The notes under the pieces are model-generated. The model was given only the letters and a program-made list of their open reading frames with translations. It was not told the DNA's origin and ran no database searches. 64,000 nt of DNA, taken from Alkalibacillus filiformis (GTDB lineage: Bacteria > Bacillota > Bacilli > Bacillales > Alkalibacillaceae). Where the stretch lies: the NCBI RefSeq assembly GCF_030814115.1, contig NZ_JAUSUP010000004.1, positions 1 to 64,000 of the forward strand, read 5' to 3'. Positions 18,399-27,739 of this stretch are shown one piece after another. A program made the translations under genes and the position numbers. The number at the start of each line of letters is the position of its first letter. The first letter of the stretch is position 1.

Positions 18399-18904
18399 AA
18401 CTAACAATCAACACTCAAATTATGGTAATACATTGTCAATTTCATCTATACCAAGAAAGGATGTAGATGAAATTGACAGTCATTTGAACTTTAAACATAA
18501 CAGTAATTTGTTAAAGGTAGAGGAAATGTATGATGGTGGGATTTATAGTGTAATTGATGATAAAAACCGAATTATAAAGGTAGATGTGGGTAACGGCTTG
18601 GGCATTACTACATCTAAGGTGTTGAGAAACAACCCTAATGAAAAAAATGAAGTAGATGTAGGTAGTACTCAAAATTACCGAAAATATAATGGTTATTTAA
18701 CTACAGGTCTTATCTTAGGGTTTTTATCTATATTCTTCTTTGAAATAGGAATTATACCGGATACTAGGAATTGTTATTAATTGTATAGGGTTAGTAAATT
18801 ATGATTCAGAAAGAGAAAATAATTTATGGATGGGCGTTATAGGTTTAACTCTGTGTGGAATCTATTTACTTTTGAACCTCTATTTTAATGGGCATATAGG
18901 ATGA
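18355..18904 (+). pseudogene. Frameshifted DUF4190-like membrane protein, fused to recQ debris
   Basis: The open frame starts inside the recQ fragment, so its natural 5' end is lost. From about 18400 it encodes a soluble part (IYSVIDDKNRIIKVDVG) and then a helix TTGLILGFLSIFFFEIGIIP. After CCGG at 18758-18761 the sequence continues coherently in another frame as ILGIVINCIGLV, NNLWMGVIGLTLCGIYLL and a stop at 18904. Two glycine-rich helices in this order are the DUF4190 pattern. One extra G explains the shift. Confidence 0.55.
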
Positions 18905-19090
18905 AATACAATTCCATTAGACCGAGGCGAAGTATAATAGCTGAGGGTGGGGGAATGTTGTTACACGAAGAAAACAGTAATAGGTCGAGTCATCAAAACT
19001 GAAATATGCGCTAACAAAATTCTAACATTTTGCTAACGCAAAGACGTAATAACTATAAATTATAATTGAAGATGTTACAGCTATTGAACT
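18905..19090. other. Right end of the element with three CTAAC direct repeats
   Basis: CTAAC occurs at 19011, 19022 and 19033, exactly 11 bp apart, within AT-rich DNA 60-80 bp inside attR. Helically phased short repeats next to an att core are typical integrase arm-binding sites. No gene is seen. Confidence 0.5.
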
Positions 19091-19108
19091 TATGCCGGGC
19101 ATGATGTA
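19091..19108 (+). repeat. attR-like direct repeat
   Basis: TATGCCGGGCATGATGTA, identical to the groEL 3' end copy at 13974-13991. Here the codons ATG ATG are followed by TAG, presumably the original groEL stop. Confidence 0.8.
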
Positions 19109-19197
19109 GGGCTTTAAGCTTTCATCTTGAGAAATAGTTAATGCTATTTCTCACCCATTTTGTGAACTAGTCGTGTAAATGATTTTTTCTAAAGAAT

Positions 19198-19233
19198 AGA
19201 CTACTTCCTAATTACAAGGAGGTAGTCTTTTTT
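19198..19233 (+). terminator. Terminator downstream of attR (probable original groEL terminator)
   Basis: AGACTACTTCCT / AGGAGGTAGTCT stem (one G-T pair) followed by T6. A second hairpin, TGAGAAATAG / CTATTTCTCA, lies at 19128-19153. With no gene in between, both look like the old groEL 3' region pushed 5 kb away. Confidence 0.75.
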
Positions 19234-19261
19234 ATATTGTTAAAATTGGCTTTTCAAGACT

Positions 19262-19450
19262 CTTGGGGTGACAGACGATTCAAGAAGACAACCCAAGAGA
19301 ACATAAGGAGTTACCAGACGTTGATGGAAGAATTTATCAACTTTTGCATTAGTCATGATATATAAGTGTAGAAGACATTGATTACAGTCACATTTAAACA
19401 ATATCTATAGTTGTGCCAAGAGAAAGGAAGCCACATTTTTAGGAGGTTCT
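19262..19450 (+). pseudogene. Possible integrase N-terminal remnant
   Basis: The frame reads RRFKKTTQENIRSYQTLMEE, then FINFCISHDI, stops, and the sequence continues in pieces as TFKQYL and CQEKGS. The T-x-x-x-I-x-S-Y-x-x-x-L...F pattern is the core-binding (SAM-like) domain of tyrosine recombinases. It is riddled with stops, so only a relic. The match is by eye and tentative. Confidence 0.3.
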
Positions 19451-19594
19451 TTTCTTAAACTATTGGGGGCTAGAGTTACGGGTTTCTTGCGCGATCAGTT
19501 ATTTTATGATTGGACCTAAAAGACCTAGAGTAATGAAAGGAAATATGGGTACTATAATCTTAGAAAATAATATTGCTTAGGGGCGGAATATGCT
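19451..19594. other. Short gap upstream of the membrane protein gene
   Basis: No gene or clear regulatory site seen; the ribosome-binding site GGGGCGG of the next gene is at its end. Confidence 0.4.
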
Positions 19595-20179
19595 TTGAAA
19601 AAAACACAGTATGATTTCTTAAATAGCATTAGGTCGAAGCAAGAAAATCTAAGTCAATACCAATTAGAATATTGGGAGTCATTTTCGAGTTTGGGAACAT
19701 GGCAATTTTGGATTATTATGCTGTTTTTAATATTACCTCTTATTATCTTATTTATTTTTATTGATAAAAATAAAGCACTCCTATTAGGTTTTTTTGGACT
19801 TAATTATCATATTTGGTTTACTTATGTAAATTTTATAGGAACTGATTTAGCGTTATGGGAATATCCGTATCAAGTATTTCCCTTTATCCCGGGGTTTGCC
19901 TTAGATGCCTCCTTGGTTCCTGTTAGTTTTATGTTGTTATACCAATGGACTCTAAACCAAAACAAGAGTATCTATTTATATTCTGTTTTACTATCAGCGT
20001 TATTGGCTTTTATACTCAAACCAATTATGGTGAACTTTCACTTTTTCCATATGTATAACGGCATCAATTACTTTCATTTATTTTTGTTCTATTTAGCATT
20101 TTTCATTTTCTCTAAACTAATTACTAATGTTTTTTTATGGTTGAGAAAAAAAGGAAAACAGGATAATGTGGAAGAATAA
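19595..20179 (+). CDS. Integral membrane protein, CBO0543-like
   Basis: A 194-aa protein with about five membrane helices and aromatic-rich loops (ALWEYPYQVFPFIPG). The combination of W-x-Y-P after the second helix, an N-terminal soluble helix and a basic C terminus resembles the CBO0543 family of Firmicutes membrane proteins, whose function is unknown. The start is TTG after GGGGCGG. It lies just outside the groEL-linked element. Confidence 0.65.
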   Translation: MKKTQYDFLNSIRSKQENLSQYQLEYWESFSSLGTWQFWIIMLFLILPLIILFIFIDKNKALLLGFFGLNYHIWFTYVNFIGTDLALWEYPYQVFPFIPGFALDASLVPVSFMLLYQWTLNQNKSIYLYSVLLSALLAFILKPIMVNFHFFHMYNGINYFHLFLFYLAFFIFSKLITNVFLWLRKKGKQDNVEE

Positions 20180-20343
20180 TAACTACAATATTCTTTAAAA
20201 TTGAACTGTCAAAAGGGATTCAAACGGCTAACTTTCGAAGACTATAGGTTTTGGAAGTCTCGATCATGATATTCTAGTTAATACGACAAGGAGACAAATA
20301 CTAAAAGGGAAAAAACATTGAATTTGGTTTTTGTTGAGCAAGT

Positions 20344-20388
20344 AAAAAATACCTGAAAGCGACAGGTTAGTCCTCTGTCACTTTCAGG
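20344..20388 (-). terminator. Terminator of recQ
   Basis: On the minus strand, CCTGAAAGTGACAG / CTGTCGCTTTCAGG stem with a short loop and a T-rich run. A near copy lies at 18190-18230. Confidence 0.85.
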
Positions 20389-20398
20389 CGTTTTATCT

Positions 20399-22552
20399 TT
20401 ATATAAGCTCATGCTTCAAACATACAGCTTTAATCATCGTATAGGTGATGTCATCGGGTAGTGCATCTTTAATGGGTTTATAGCGAAACTCTTCTAAATT
20501 CAATTCATCAATCACTGTTAAAATCTGTTGTTCCGCCTCACTTGTAAAGAAACGCTCTAAATCTAGTGCATGTCCTTCTTCGTACGCTTTGAATAAGTGA
20601 CTGGTAATCGTGCTTTTCGCAAGTGATCGTTCCTCAACAATCTCATCAACGTCTTTGCCTTCTGTAAATAGCTCATAAGAATCTAAATAACTCGGTTTAT
20701 CATTGTCTTTCTTTTCTTTTTTGATCTTCGGCTGAGCGGGCTCAACCGTTCGATTGGTCATGATTGCATCTTCGTTCTCTTCTCGAAATGATTTTAGTTT
20801 AGTTAAAAATGGCTCTCCATATTGTTCGTATTTCTTTTCGCCAATTCCTTTTACTTGTAGCATTTCAGGTTGGGTAGCGGGTACATGGCGTGCCAATTCT
20901 TTTAACGTTGCATCAGAAAAAACCATGTATGGCGGTAAGTTTTGCTCATCAGCGATTTCTTTCCTTAATTCTCTTAACGTTTGGAAGAGTTCTTCAGAGT
21001 AGCCCGCTTGAACAGCTTTCTTTTGCTCTGGAACTTTCATCCACACTTTTTCCTCATTTTTAAGAACAGGAATGGCATTGGCTGTAAGTTTTAATACAGG
21101 GAACTGTGCATCGGTTATTTGCAAATATTGATCAGCGACTAAGTAATTAATTAAATTTGTGATCTCTTTTTCAGTATAGTGGCTTAATAAACCATATGTC
21201 GAAAGTTGATTGAGCCTAAAGTCGGTAACTTTTTGGCTTTTTGACCCTTTAAGAACTTTTGCCGTTAGTGTAATCCCAAATTTTTCGTTCATTCGTTTCA
21301 CACACGATAAAATCATTTGAGCTTCTTTCGTCATATCTTCTTTATGACCATCATCAAGACAGTTTGAACATTTGCCACAATGATCAAAGTCTTGACGATC
21401 CCCGAAATAGTCCAAAATATAACCTTGCAAACAGTGGGTCGTATGACAATAAGCAATCATGTCTTGCAACTTTTGGTACTCATCTTTTTTCTGTTCTTCT
21501 TCAAGGTCTGACTGTTCTATGAGGAATTTTTGTAACTGAATGTCTCTTGGTGAAAAGAGTAAATGACATTCACTTTCCACACCATCACGTCCAGCACGAC
21601 CTGCTTCTTGGTAGTATGATTCAATGTTTTTCGGAAGGGCATAGTGAATGACGTACCGGACGTTTGATTTATCAATACCCATACCGAATGCATTCGTTGC
21701 GACCATGACTTGGACATCATCTGATATGAAGGCTGCTTGTGCTTCATGGCGTTGTTCTTTCGACATACCGGCATGATATCGTGCTGCTTCAATGCCCTTT
21801 TCCTTTAAAGTTTCATAGATTTGATCAGTCGTTTTCCGTGTTGCGGTGTATATAATGCCTGAATCATTTAAATGTGTACTAATAAAATCGTTCAAATAAT
21901 CATTTGGGTTAACGCCTTTAATGACTTTAAATTTCAAGTTCTCACGGGCAAATCCTGTTACAACAGTATGCTCTGAATCAATGTTTAACAGTTTTTTAAT
22001 ATCATGAATGACTTGTTGCGTAGCTGTCGCTGTTAAAGCAATGGTCGGTGGCTGTTGTGAAAGTTGTTTTATGTACGGAACAACAGAACGGTAACTCGGT
22101 CGGAAGTCATGTCCCCATTGAGAAATACAGTGCGCCTCATCAAACGCGATTAAGGAAAGGTCAACCTTCTCTAGCATATTTAAAAAGTGAGGTGTTTCAA
22201 AACGCTCTGGTGAGACATAAACCATTTTATAATTGCCGTTTATCATTTCATTCAGTCGATGTTGTTGTTCAGATCCATCGAGTGAACTGTTAATATAGGT
22301 TGCTGAAATGTCGGTTGCGTTCAATGCCTCAACTTGATCGTTCATTAGTGAAATAAGCGGGGAAATAATGATCGCTGTTCCATCTAGAACAAGGCTAGGA
22401 ATCTGGTAACATAACGATTTTCCTCCACCTGTTGGCATGATCGCTAACGTGTTGTTTTCGTTTAAGATCGATTGAATGGCCTCTTCTTGTCCGGGACGAA
22501 AAGAAGAGAATCCATAGTAGCGGTTGAGTGTATGGACTGCTTGGTTAATCAA
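20399..22552 (-). CDS. recQ: ATP-dependent DNA helicase RecQ
   Basis: 3'-5' superfamily 2 helicase for recombination and fork repair. 717 aa: DEAH helicase core (Walker A MPTGGGKS at 39-46, DEAHCISQWGHDFR, motif VI QEAGRAGRDG), zinc-binding Cys cluster (CGKCSNC), RQC winged helix, HRDC domain (about 500-600), and a C-terminal HTH_40-like region ending the protein. The open frame extends to a GTG at 22615, but AGGGGGG lies 5 nt before the TTG at 22552, giving MINQAVHTLNRYYGF. A partial copy of this gene lies at 18190-18398. Confidence 0.93.
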   Translation of the reverse strand: MINQAVHTLNRYYGFSSFRPGQEEAIQSILNENNTLAIMPTGGGKSLCYQIPSLVLDGTAIIISPLISLMNDQVEALNATDISATYINSSLDGSEQQHRLNEMINGNYKMVYVSPERFETPHFLNMLEKVDLSLIAFDEAHCISQWGHDFRPSYRSVVPYIKQLSQQPPTIALTATATQQVIHDIKKLLNIDSEHTVVTGFARENLKFKVIKGVNPNDYLNDFISTHLNDSGIIYTATRKTTDQIYETLKEKGIEAARYHAGMSKEQRHEAQAAFISDDVQVMVATNAFGMGIDKSNVRYVIHYALPKNIESYYQEAGRAGRDGVESECHLLFSPRDIQLQKFLIEQSDLEEEQKKDEYQKLQDMIAYCHTTHCLQGYILDYFGDRQDFDHCGKCSNCLDDGHKEDMTKEAQMILSCVKRMNEKFGITLTAKVLKGSKSQKVTDFRLNQLSTYGLLSHYTEKEITNLINYLVADQYLQITDAQFPVLKLTANAIPVLKNEEKVWMKVPEQKKAVQAGYSEELFQTLRELRKEIADEQNLPPYMVFSDATLKELARHVPATQPEMLQVKGIGEKKYEQYGEPFLTKLKSFREENEDAIMTNRTVEPAQPKIKKEKKDNDKPSYLDSYELFTEGKDVDEIVEERSLAKSTITSHLFKAYEEGHALDLERFFTSEAEQQILTVIDELNLEEFRYKPIKDALPDDITYTMIKAVCLKHELI

Positions 22553-22701
22553 GTTGACCCCCCTTTTAGGTTCGTTATAAGCAAGTTCAATTAAGTCTAT
22601 TATAACATTTTGCACTATTTATTTATGTCGTTTAGTAGTTAATTATATTATTAACGTTTGTAAATCTTAGTGAATATTTGACATAGAGGTTTGAGCTCTG
22701 A

Positions 22702-22927
22702 GTTGTTGTATTGTGGTGAGCGAAGGTGGCGACTCCTGGTCGGCTAAAAGCGGTCACGTCCTGTGACCAACGCCGACACTTGACCATCCTGGTCTTCGCG
22801 GGAAATTAAGCCGTGCCCATGCAAAGAAAACACTGCGACAAACGACCTTAGGGAAGTTTGAGCAGATGTTGCACTTGTGCCCTGAGGGTGAAAGCGTCCA
22901 CCGAGAGCGAACCACAATAACAACAAC
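22702..22927. repeat. Palindromic mosaic repeat, copy A
   Basis: The ends are inverted: GTTGTTGTATTGTGGTGAGC at the left and CGAACCACAATAACAACAAC at the right. Inside are nested hairpins, GTCGGC...GCCGAC around GGTCAC...GTGACC, and a 75-bp block starting GCAAAGAAAACACTGC. The ends match copy B (26614), the GGTCAC block matches copy C (38992), and the 75-bp block matches copy D (42967). It lies in the divergent recQ-betA region. Confidence 0.85.
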
Positions 22928-23151
22928 GGACTCTAACAGAGACGTAACAATAAGAAATTTAACAATCTAGCTACTTCACAGTTTACAGCTTTTTAGTCGT
23001 GTGTTATATTTAAGTTGTTAAATTCGTTAAGAAAAAATTTAATAAAGTTAACGCAATGGATGATTCATTTATTTAGTGTTATTTATACCCCCATTTATAT
23101 ATTACTTTTCATCCTTGCTTTAAGTTAAAGATATTCAAGGAGGTTTTTCAT
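22928..23151. other. AT-rich upstream region of betA
   Basis: No gene. It must hold the betA promoter, but I could not find a convincing -35/-10 pair or a named operator; TTAAATT...AATTTAA (about 23014-23042) is the only obvious dyad. Confidence 0.4.
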
Positions 23152-24837
23152 ATGGCAGAAAGATATGATTACGTAGTTGTAGGAGGCGGAAGTGCTGGTT
23201 CAGTTGTAGCCAACCGTCTAAGTGAAGATAGCAGTAAAAGTGTTCTCGTACTAGAAGCGGGACGTAAAGACTTTGCATGGGATTTATTAATTCAAATGCC
23301 AGCAGCTCTACCATTCCCAGCTGGTAAGAAATTATATGATTGGATGTATGAGTCTGATCCAGAACCTTATATGGATGGACGCCGTATTAAGCATGCTCGT
23401 GGTAAAGTGCTTGGTGGTTCAAGCTCTATTAATGGTATGATTTATCAACGTGGTAACCCAATGGACTATGAGCGTTGGGGTTCAGAGCCTGGTATGGAAT
23501 CTTGGGATTATGCGCATTGTCTTCCATATTTCAAACGTTTAGAAAATACCGCAGCAGCGGATAAAGGTGATCCATACCGTGGTACGGATGGTCCGTTCAC
23601 TTTAGAGCGCGGACCAGCGAAAAACCCACTATTCCAAGCGTTTTTCAACTCAGCTGTTGAAGCGGGTTATTCTCGCACACCTGATGTTAACGGTTATCGT
23701 CAAGAAGGGTTCGGTCCATTCGATAAGCACTTAGAAAATGGTCGTCGTATGTCAGCAGCACGTGCCTACTTACACCCGATTAAAAATCGTAAAAACTTAA
23801 CAATTAAAACACGTGCTTTTGTATCAAACATCGATTTTGATGGTCGTCGTGCAAAAGGATTAACGTATCAACGTAATGGTAGAAAACACCAAGTTGAAGC
23901 TGGTGAAGTTGTCTTAGCAGGTGGTGCGATTAATACACCGCAACTACTTCAACTTTCAGGAATTGGCGATGCGAAACATTTAAAATCAGTAGGTGTTGAA
24001 CCGGTCGTTGATTTACCTGGTGTCGGTGAAAACTTACAAGACCATTTAGAAGCGTATATTCAATATGCTTGTCCAGAACCAGTTTCAGAACAACCAAACT
24101 TAAGTAAATTAAAGATGCCATGGATTGGCTTGCAGTGGTTATTAGCGCGCAAAGGTGCAGCTGCTACGAACCATTTTGAAGGTGGAGGTTTCGTCCGTTC
24201 TAACGATGAAGTCGATTATCCAAACTTAATGTTCCACTTCTTACCGCTTGCGGTTCGTTATGATGGGCAAAAAGCCGAAACGAAACACGGTTTCCAAGTA
24301 CACGTTGGTCCGATGTATTCAGATGTTCGCGGTTCACTTAAAATTAAATCAAATGATCCTAAAGAGTACCCAAGCATGGTGTACAACTATTTATCAACAG
24401 AACGCGATCGCCAAGAATGGATAGAAGCATTACGTGTCACTCGTAAAATTATGTCACAACCAGCAATGGCGAAGTATAACTCAGGTGAAATTTCTCCAGG
24501 GCCTGATGTACAAACAGACGAAGAAATTTTAGACTGGGTTAAGAAAGATGCTGAAACAGCACTTCACCCATCTTGTACAGCGAAAATGGGACCTAAATCA
24601 GACCCAATGGCTGTAGTAGATCCTGAATCTATGAAAGTTCATGGTTTAGATAACGTGCGTGTCGTTGACGCATCAGCTATGCCACACATTACAAATGGTA
24701 ATATCCACGCACCTGTCTTAATGCTTGCAGAAAAAGCAGCGGACTTAATCCGTGGTAAAAAGCCATTAGAGCCACTTCATTTAGATTATTACCGTCATAA
24801 AGTTGACCCAGTAGATGCGGGTGCAAGAGAGAGTTAA
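23152..24837 (+). CDS. betA: Choline dehydrogenase (GMC oxidoreductase)
   Basis: FAD enzyme oxidising choline to betaine aldehyde, first step of glycine betaine synthesis for osmoprotection. 561 aa; the dinucleotide motif is [16 protein letters not shown] near residue 10, GMC signatures [18 protein letters not shown] and [15 protein letters not shown] follow, and the active-site His/Asn region is near [22 protein letters not shown] lies before the ATG. It precedes betB; B. subtilis instead uses an iron alcohol dehydrogenase (GbsB) for this step. Confidence 0.93.
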   Translation: MAERYDYVVVGGGSAGSVVANRLSEDSSKSVLVLEAGRKDFAWDLLIQMPAALPFPAGKKLYDWMYESDPEPYMDGRRIKHARGKVLGGSSSINGMIYQRGNPMDYERWGSEPGMESWDYAHCLPYFKRLENTAAADKGDPYRGTDGPFTLERGPAKNPLFQAFFNSAVEAGYSRTPDVNGYRQEGFGPFDKHLENGRRMSAARAYLHPIKNRKNLTIKTRAFVSNIDFDGRRAKGLTYQRNGRKHQVEAGEVVLAGGAINTPQLLQLSGIGDAKHLKSVGVEPVVDLPGVGENLQDHLEAYIQYACPEPVSEQPNLSKLKMPWIGLQWLLARKGAAATNHFEGGGFVRSNDEVDYPNLMFHFLPLAVRYDGQKAETKHGFQVHVGPMYSDVRGSLKIKSNDPKEYPSMVYNYLSTERDRQEWIEALRVTRKIMSQPAMAKYNSGEISPGPDVQTDEEILDWVKKDAETALHPSCTAKMGPKSDPMAVVDPESMKVHGLDNVRVVDASAMPHITNGNIHAPVLMLAEKAADLIRGKKPLEPLHLDYYRHKVDPVDAGARES

Positions 24838-24849
24838 CTTAAATTTAAT

Positions 24850-24894
24850 AGGCGCTGTTGAAATGCTTGAGTAAAAGGGGCATTGGCAGCGCCT
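24850..24894 (+). promoter_or_regulatory. Hairpin between betA and betB
   Basis: AGGCGCTG (24850-24857) pairs with CAGCGCCT (24887-24894), with ATGC/GCAT paired inside. There is no T run, so it may be a processing or stability element rather than a terminator. Confidence 0.5.
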
Positions 24895-24936
24895 CTTATA
24901 GCTATCAATAAAATTAATAAATTGGAGTTGATCGTT

Positions 24937-26409
24937 TTGAATTTAAAACTGAAACAATACATTAATGGTCAATGGGTAGACGCTAAGTCAGGTCAAACGC
25001 GTGACATTATTAATCCATACAATCAAGAAGTCGTTGCAACTGTTCCTGAAGGTGATGATGCAGATGCTAAAGAAGCGATTGCTGCAGCGCGTGAAGCATT
25101 TGATCACGGCGAATGGGCAACACTTCCTGCAATTGAACGTAGTCAAATCGTTCGTAAAATTGCGAACTTTATTGAACGAGATCGTGAAGAGTTAGCACGT
25201 CTAGAATCATTAGACACTGGTAAAACAGTAGAAGAGAGTCGCGGGGACATGGACGATATTGCTGGTGTTTTCCATTACTATGCAGACATTGGTGATAAAA
25301 ACGGCGGCGAAATGATCGAATCACCAATGCCGAATTCAATTAGTAAAGTCGTTCATGAACCAGTTGGTGTATGTGGACAAATTACGCCATGGAATTACCC
25401 ATTGCTACAAGCTTCTTGGAAGTTAGCGCCAGCACTTGTAACAGGTAATACGTTAGTAATGAAGCCGAGTGAAATTACACCACTAACAACACTGAAAACA
25501 TTTGAATTAATGGAAGAAGCCGGTGTTCCTGCTGGTGTTGCTAACTTAGTGCTTGGTTCAGGTGCTACTGTAGGTAATGAACTTTCAAGCAGTGTTGACG
25601 TTGATCTTATTTCATTCACAGGTGGAATTGCTACTGGAAAGAAAATTATGCAAGCAGCAAGTTCTAACATGAAGAATCTTGCTCTTGAATTAGGCGGTAA
25701 AAACCCGAACGTTATTTTCGCTGATGCAGATTTTGAATTAGCAGTTGACCAGGCATTAAACGGTGTATTTTTCCACGCAGGACAAATTTGTTCAGCTGGT
25801 ACGAGATTAATCGTTGAAGAAAGCATTCATGATGATTTAGTAAATGCATTAGTAGAACGTGTGAAGCAGTTTAAGATCGGCAGTGGTTTTGATGACGATA
25901 CACAAATGGGACCACTTATTTCTGCTGAACACCTTGAAAAAGTAGAAAAGTATGTTGAAAGAGGAATCGAAGAAGGTGCTACTTTAGCTGTTGGTGGTAA
26001 GCGCCCAGAAGACCCAGAACTACAAGACGGTTTCTTCTACCTTCCAACGATTTTTACGGATTGTACAACGGATATGGACATCGTTCAAGATGAAGCATTC
26101 GGTCCAATTATTACTGTCGAGAAATTCACGCGTGAAGAAGAAGCAGTTAATCTAGCGAATGACTCAATCTATGGCCTTGCTGGTGGCGTGTTTACAAACG
26201 ATATCGCCAAAGCTGAACGTTGTGCGGCAAAAATGCGCATGGGTACAGTTTGGATTAACGAATTCAACGTTTACTTCCCACACGCACCATGGGGTGGATA
26301 TAAACAGTCAGGCATCGGCCGCGAATTAGGTAAGCTAGGAATCGAAGAGTATACTGAAACGAAACACATCTTACAAAATGTAAAACCTGAACCGTTAAAT
26401 TGGTTCTAA
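24937..26409 (+). CDS. betB: Betaine aldehyde dehydrogenase
   Basis: NAD(P)-dependent oxidation of betaine aldehyde to glycine betaine. 490 aa, like GbsA. Aldehyde dehydrogenase marks: PWNYPLLQASWKLAPAL, Glu in LALELGGKNP, and the catalytic Cys in HAGQICSAGTRL. The open frame starts at 24883, but GGAG at 24924-24927 fixes the TTG at 24937 (MNLKLKQYINGQWV). It is 99 bp after betA with a hairpin between, and is closed by a strong terminator. Confidence 0.94.
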   Translation: MNLKLKQYINGQWVDAKSGQTRDIINPYNQEVVATVPEGDDADAKEAIAAAREAFDHGEWATLPAIERSQIVRKIANFIERDREELARLESLDTGKTVEESRGDMDDIAGVFHYYADIGDKNGGEMIESPMPNSISKVVHEPVGVCGQITPWNYPLLQASWKLAPALVTGNTLVMKPSEITPLTTLKTFELMEEAGVPAGVANLVLGSGATVGNELSSSVDVDLISFTGGIATGKKIMQAASSNMKNLALELGGKNPNVIFADADFELAVDQALNGVFFHAGQICSAGTRLIVEESIHDDLVNALVERVKQFKIGSGFDDDTQMGPLISAEHLEKVEKYVERGIEEGATLAVGGKRPEDPELQDGFFYLPTIFTDCTTDMDIVQDEAFGPIITVEKFTREEEAVNLANDSIYGLAGGVFTNDIAKAERCAAKMRMGTVWINEFNVYFPHAPWGGYKQSGIGRELGKLGIEEYTETKHILQNVKPEPLNWF

Positions 26410-26414
26410 TATAT

Positions 26415-26463
26415 AAAAAAACCGCTAATATGTTCACCAGTTTGAACATGTTGGCGGTTTTTT
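26415..26463 (+). terminator. Terminator of the betA-betB operon
   Basis: AAAAAACCGC...TATGTTCA pairs with TGAACATG...GCGGTTTTTT, a long stem ending in T6. Confidence 0.93.
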
Positions 26464-26613
26464 GAACTTCTAATTAGCTTTACAAACGAAACTCTAATAT
26501 GTTCTGTGAGTTGTTCGACTTTCTTACATTTATTCCAATCCCTAACTTAATTGAGATAGCTTTGCTTGGGTGAAGACATTAGGGGAAGACTTTAATAGCA
26601 ATTTTTCCACTAA

Positions 26614-26762
26614 GTTGTTGTATTGTGATGAGCGAAGGTGGTGACGCCTGCGGGAACAGCACGAGCTGAAGATCCACTGGGGAAAGTGTTTTTCTTTCCC
26701 CAGTTAGCTGAAGCCGTGCCCGCGGCAAGCATCCACCGAAAGCGAATCACAATAACAACAAC
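26614..26762. repeat. Palindromic mosaic repeat, copy B
   Basis: Same ends as copy A (GTTGTTGTATTGTGATGAGC and GCGAATCACAATAACAACAA) but a different centre: GGGAACAGCACGAG as in copy C, and a private hairpin CTGGGGAAAG / CTTTCCCCAG. It lies between betB and the xpt riboswitch. Confidence 0.85.
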
Positions 26763-26883
26763 GAACTGTTCAATAAACTAACTTCCAAAAAATTCTTTTG
26801 TTCGTTTTTTTAATGTTAGGGGTTCAAATGAATAGATTTTTATAATACAATCTTCTTAATAACCGAACAATTAAATATATGCC
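26763..26883. other. Leader promoter region of xpt
   Basis: AT-rich and gene-free. It must contain the promoter for the riboswitch transcript; TATAAT at about 26840 is a possible -10, without a good -35. Confidence 0.35.
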
Positions 26884-26954
26884 TACTTGTATAATAGTGG
26901 AAATAAGGTCCACAAGTCTCTACCAAGTTACCGTAAATAACTTGACTACAAGTG
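26884..26954 (+). promoter_or_regulatory. Guanine-class purine riboswitch upstream of xpt
   Basis: P1 is ACTTGT/ACAAGT, P2 GTGG/CCAC, P3 AAGTTA/TAACTT. The core AGTCTCTACC, CCGTAAAT and TTGACTAC is intact. The pyrimidine in GACTAC is C, which selects guanine/hypoxanthine rather than adenine. It is followed by a terminator just before xpt. Confidence 0.93.
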
Positions 26955-27035
26955 GTTTCGAGACTCGGGGATCTTATGCCTAATTTAGGCGTATTAAATT
27001 CCTGGTTATTTTCGTACTTAATTTTTAATAGCTAA

Positions 27036-27720
<685 letters not shown>

Positions 27721-27739
27721 ACGGTGAGGAGCATTAATC

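Noticed and set aside
22744-22926. 60-codon minus-strand frame in repeat copy A
   Set aside because: It lies wholly in the palindromic repeat and is not shared in frame by the other copies.
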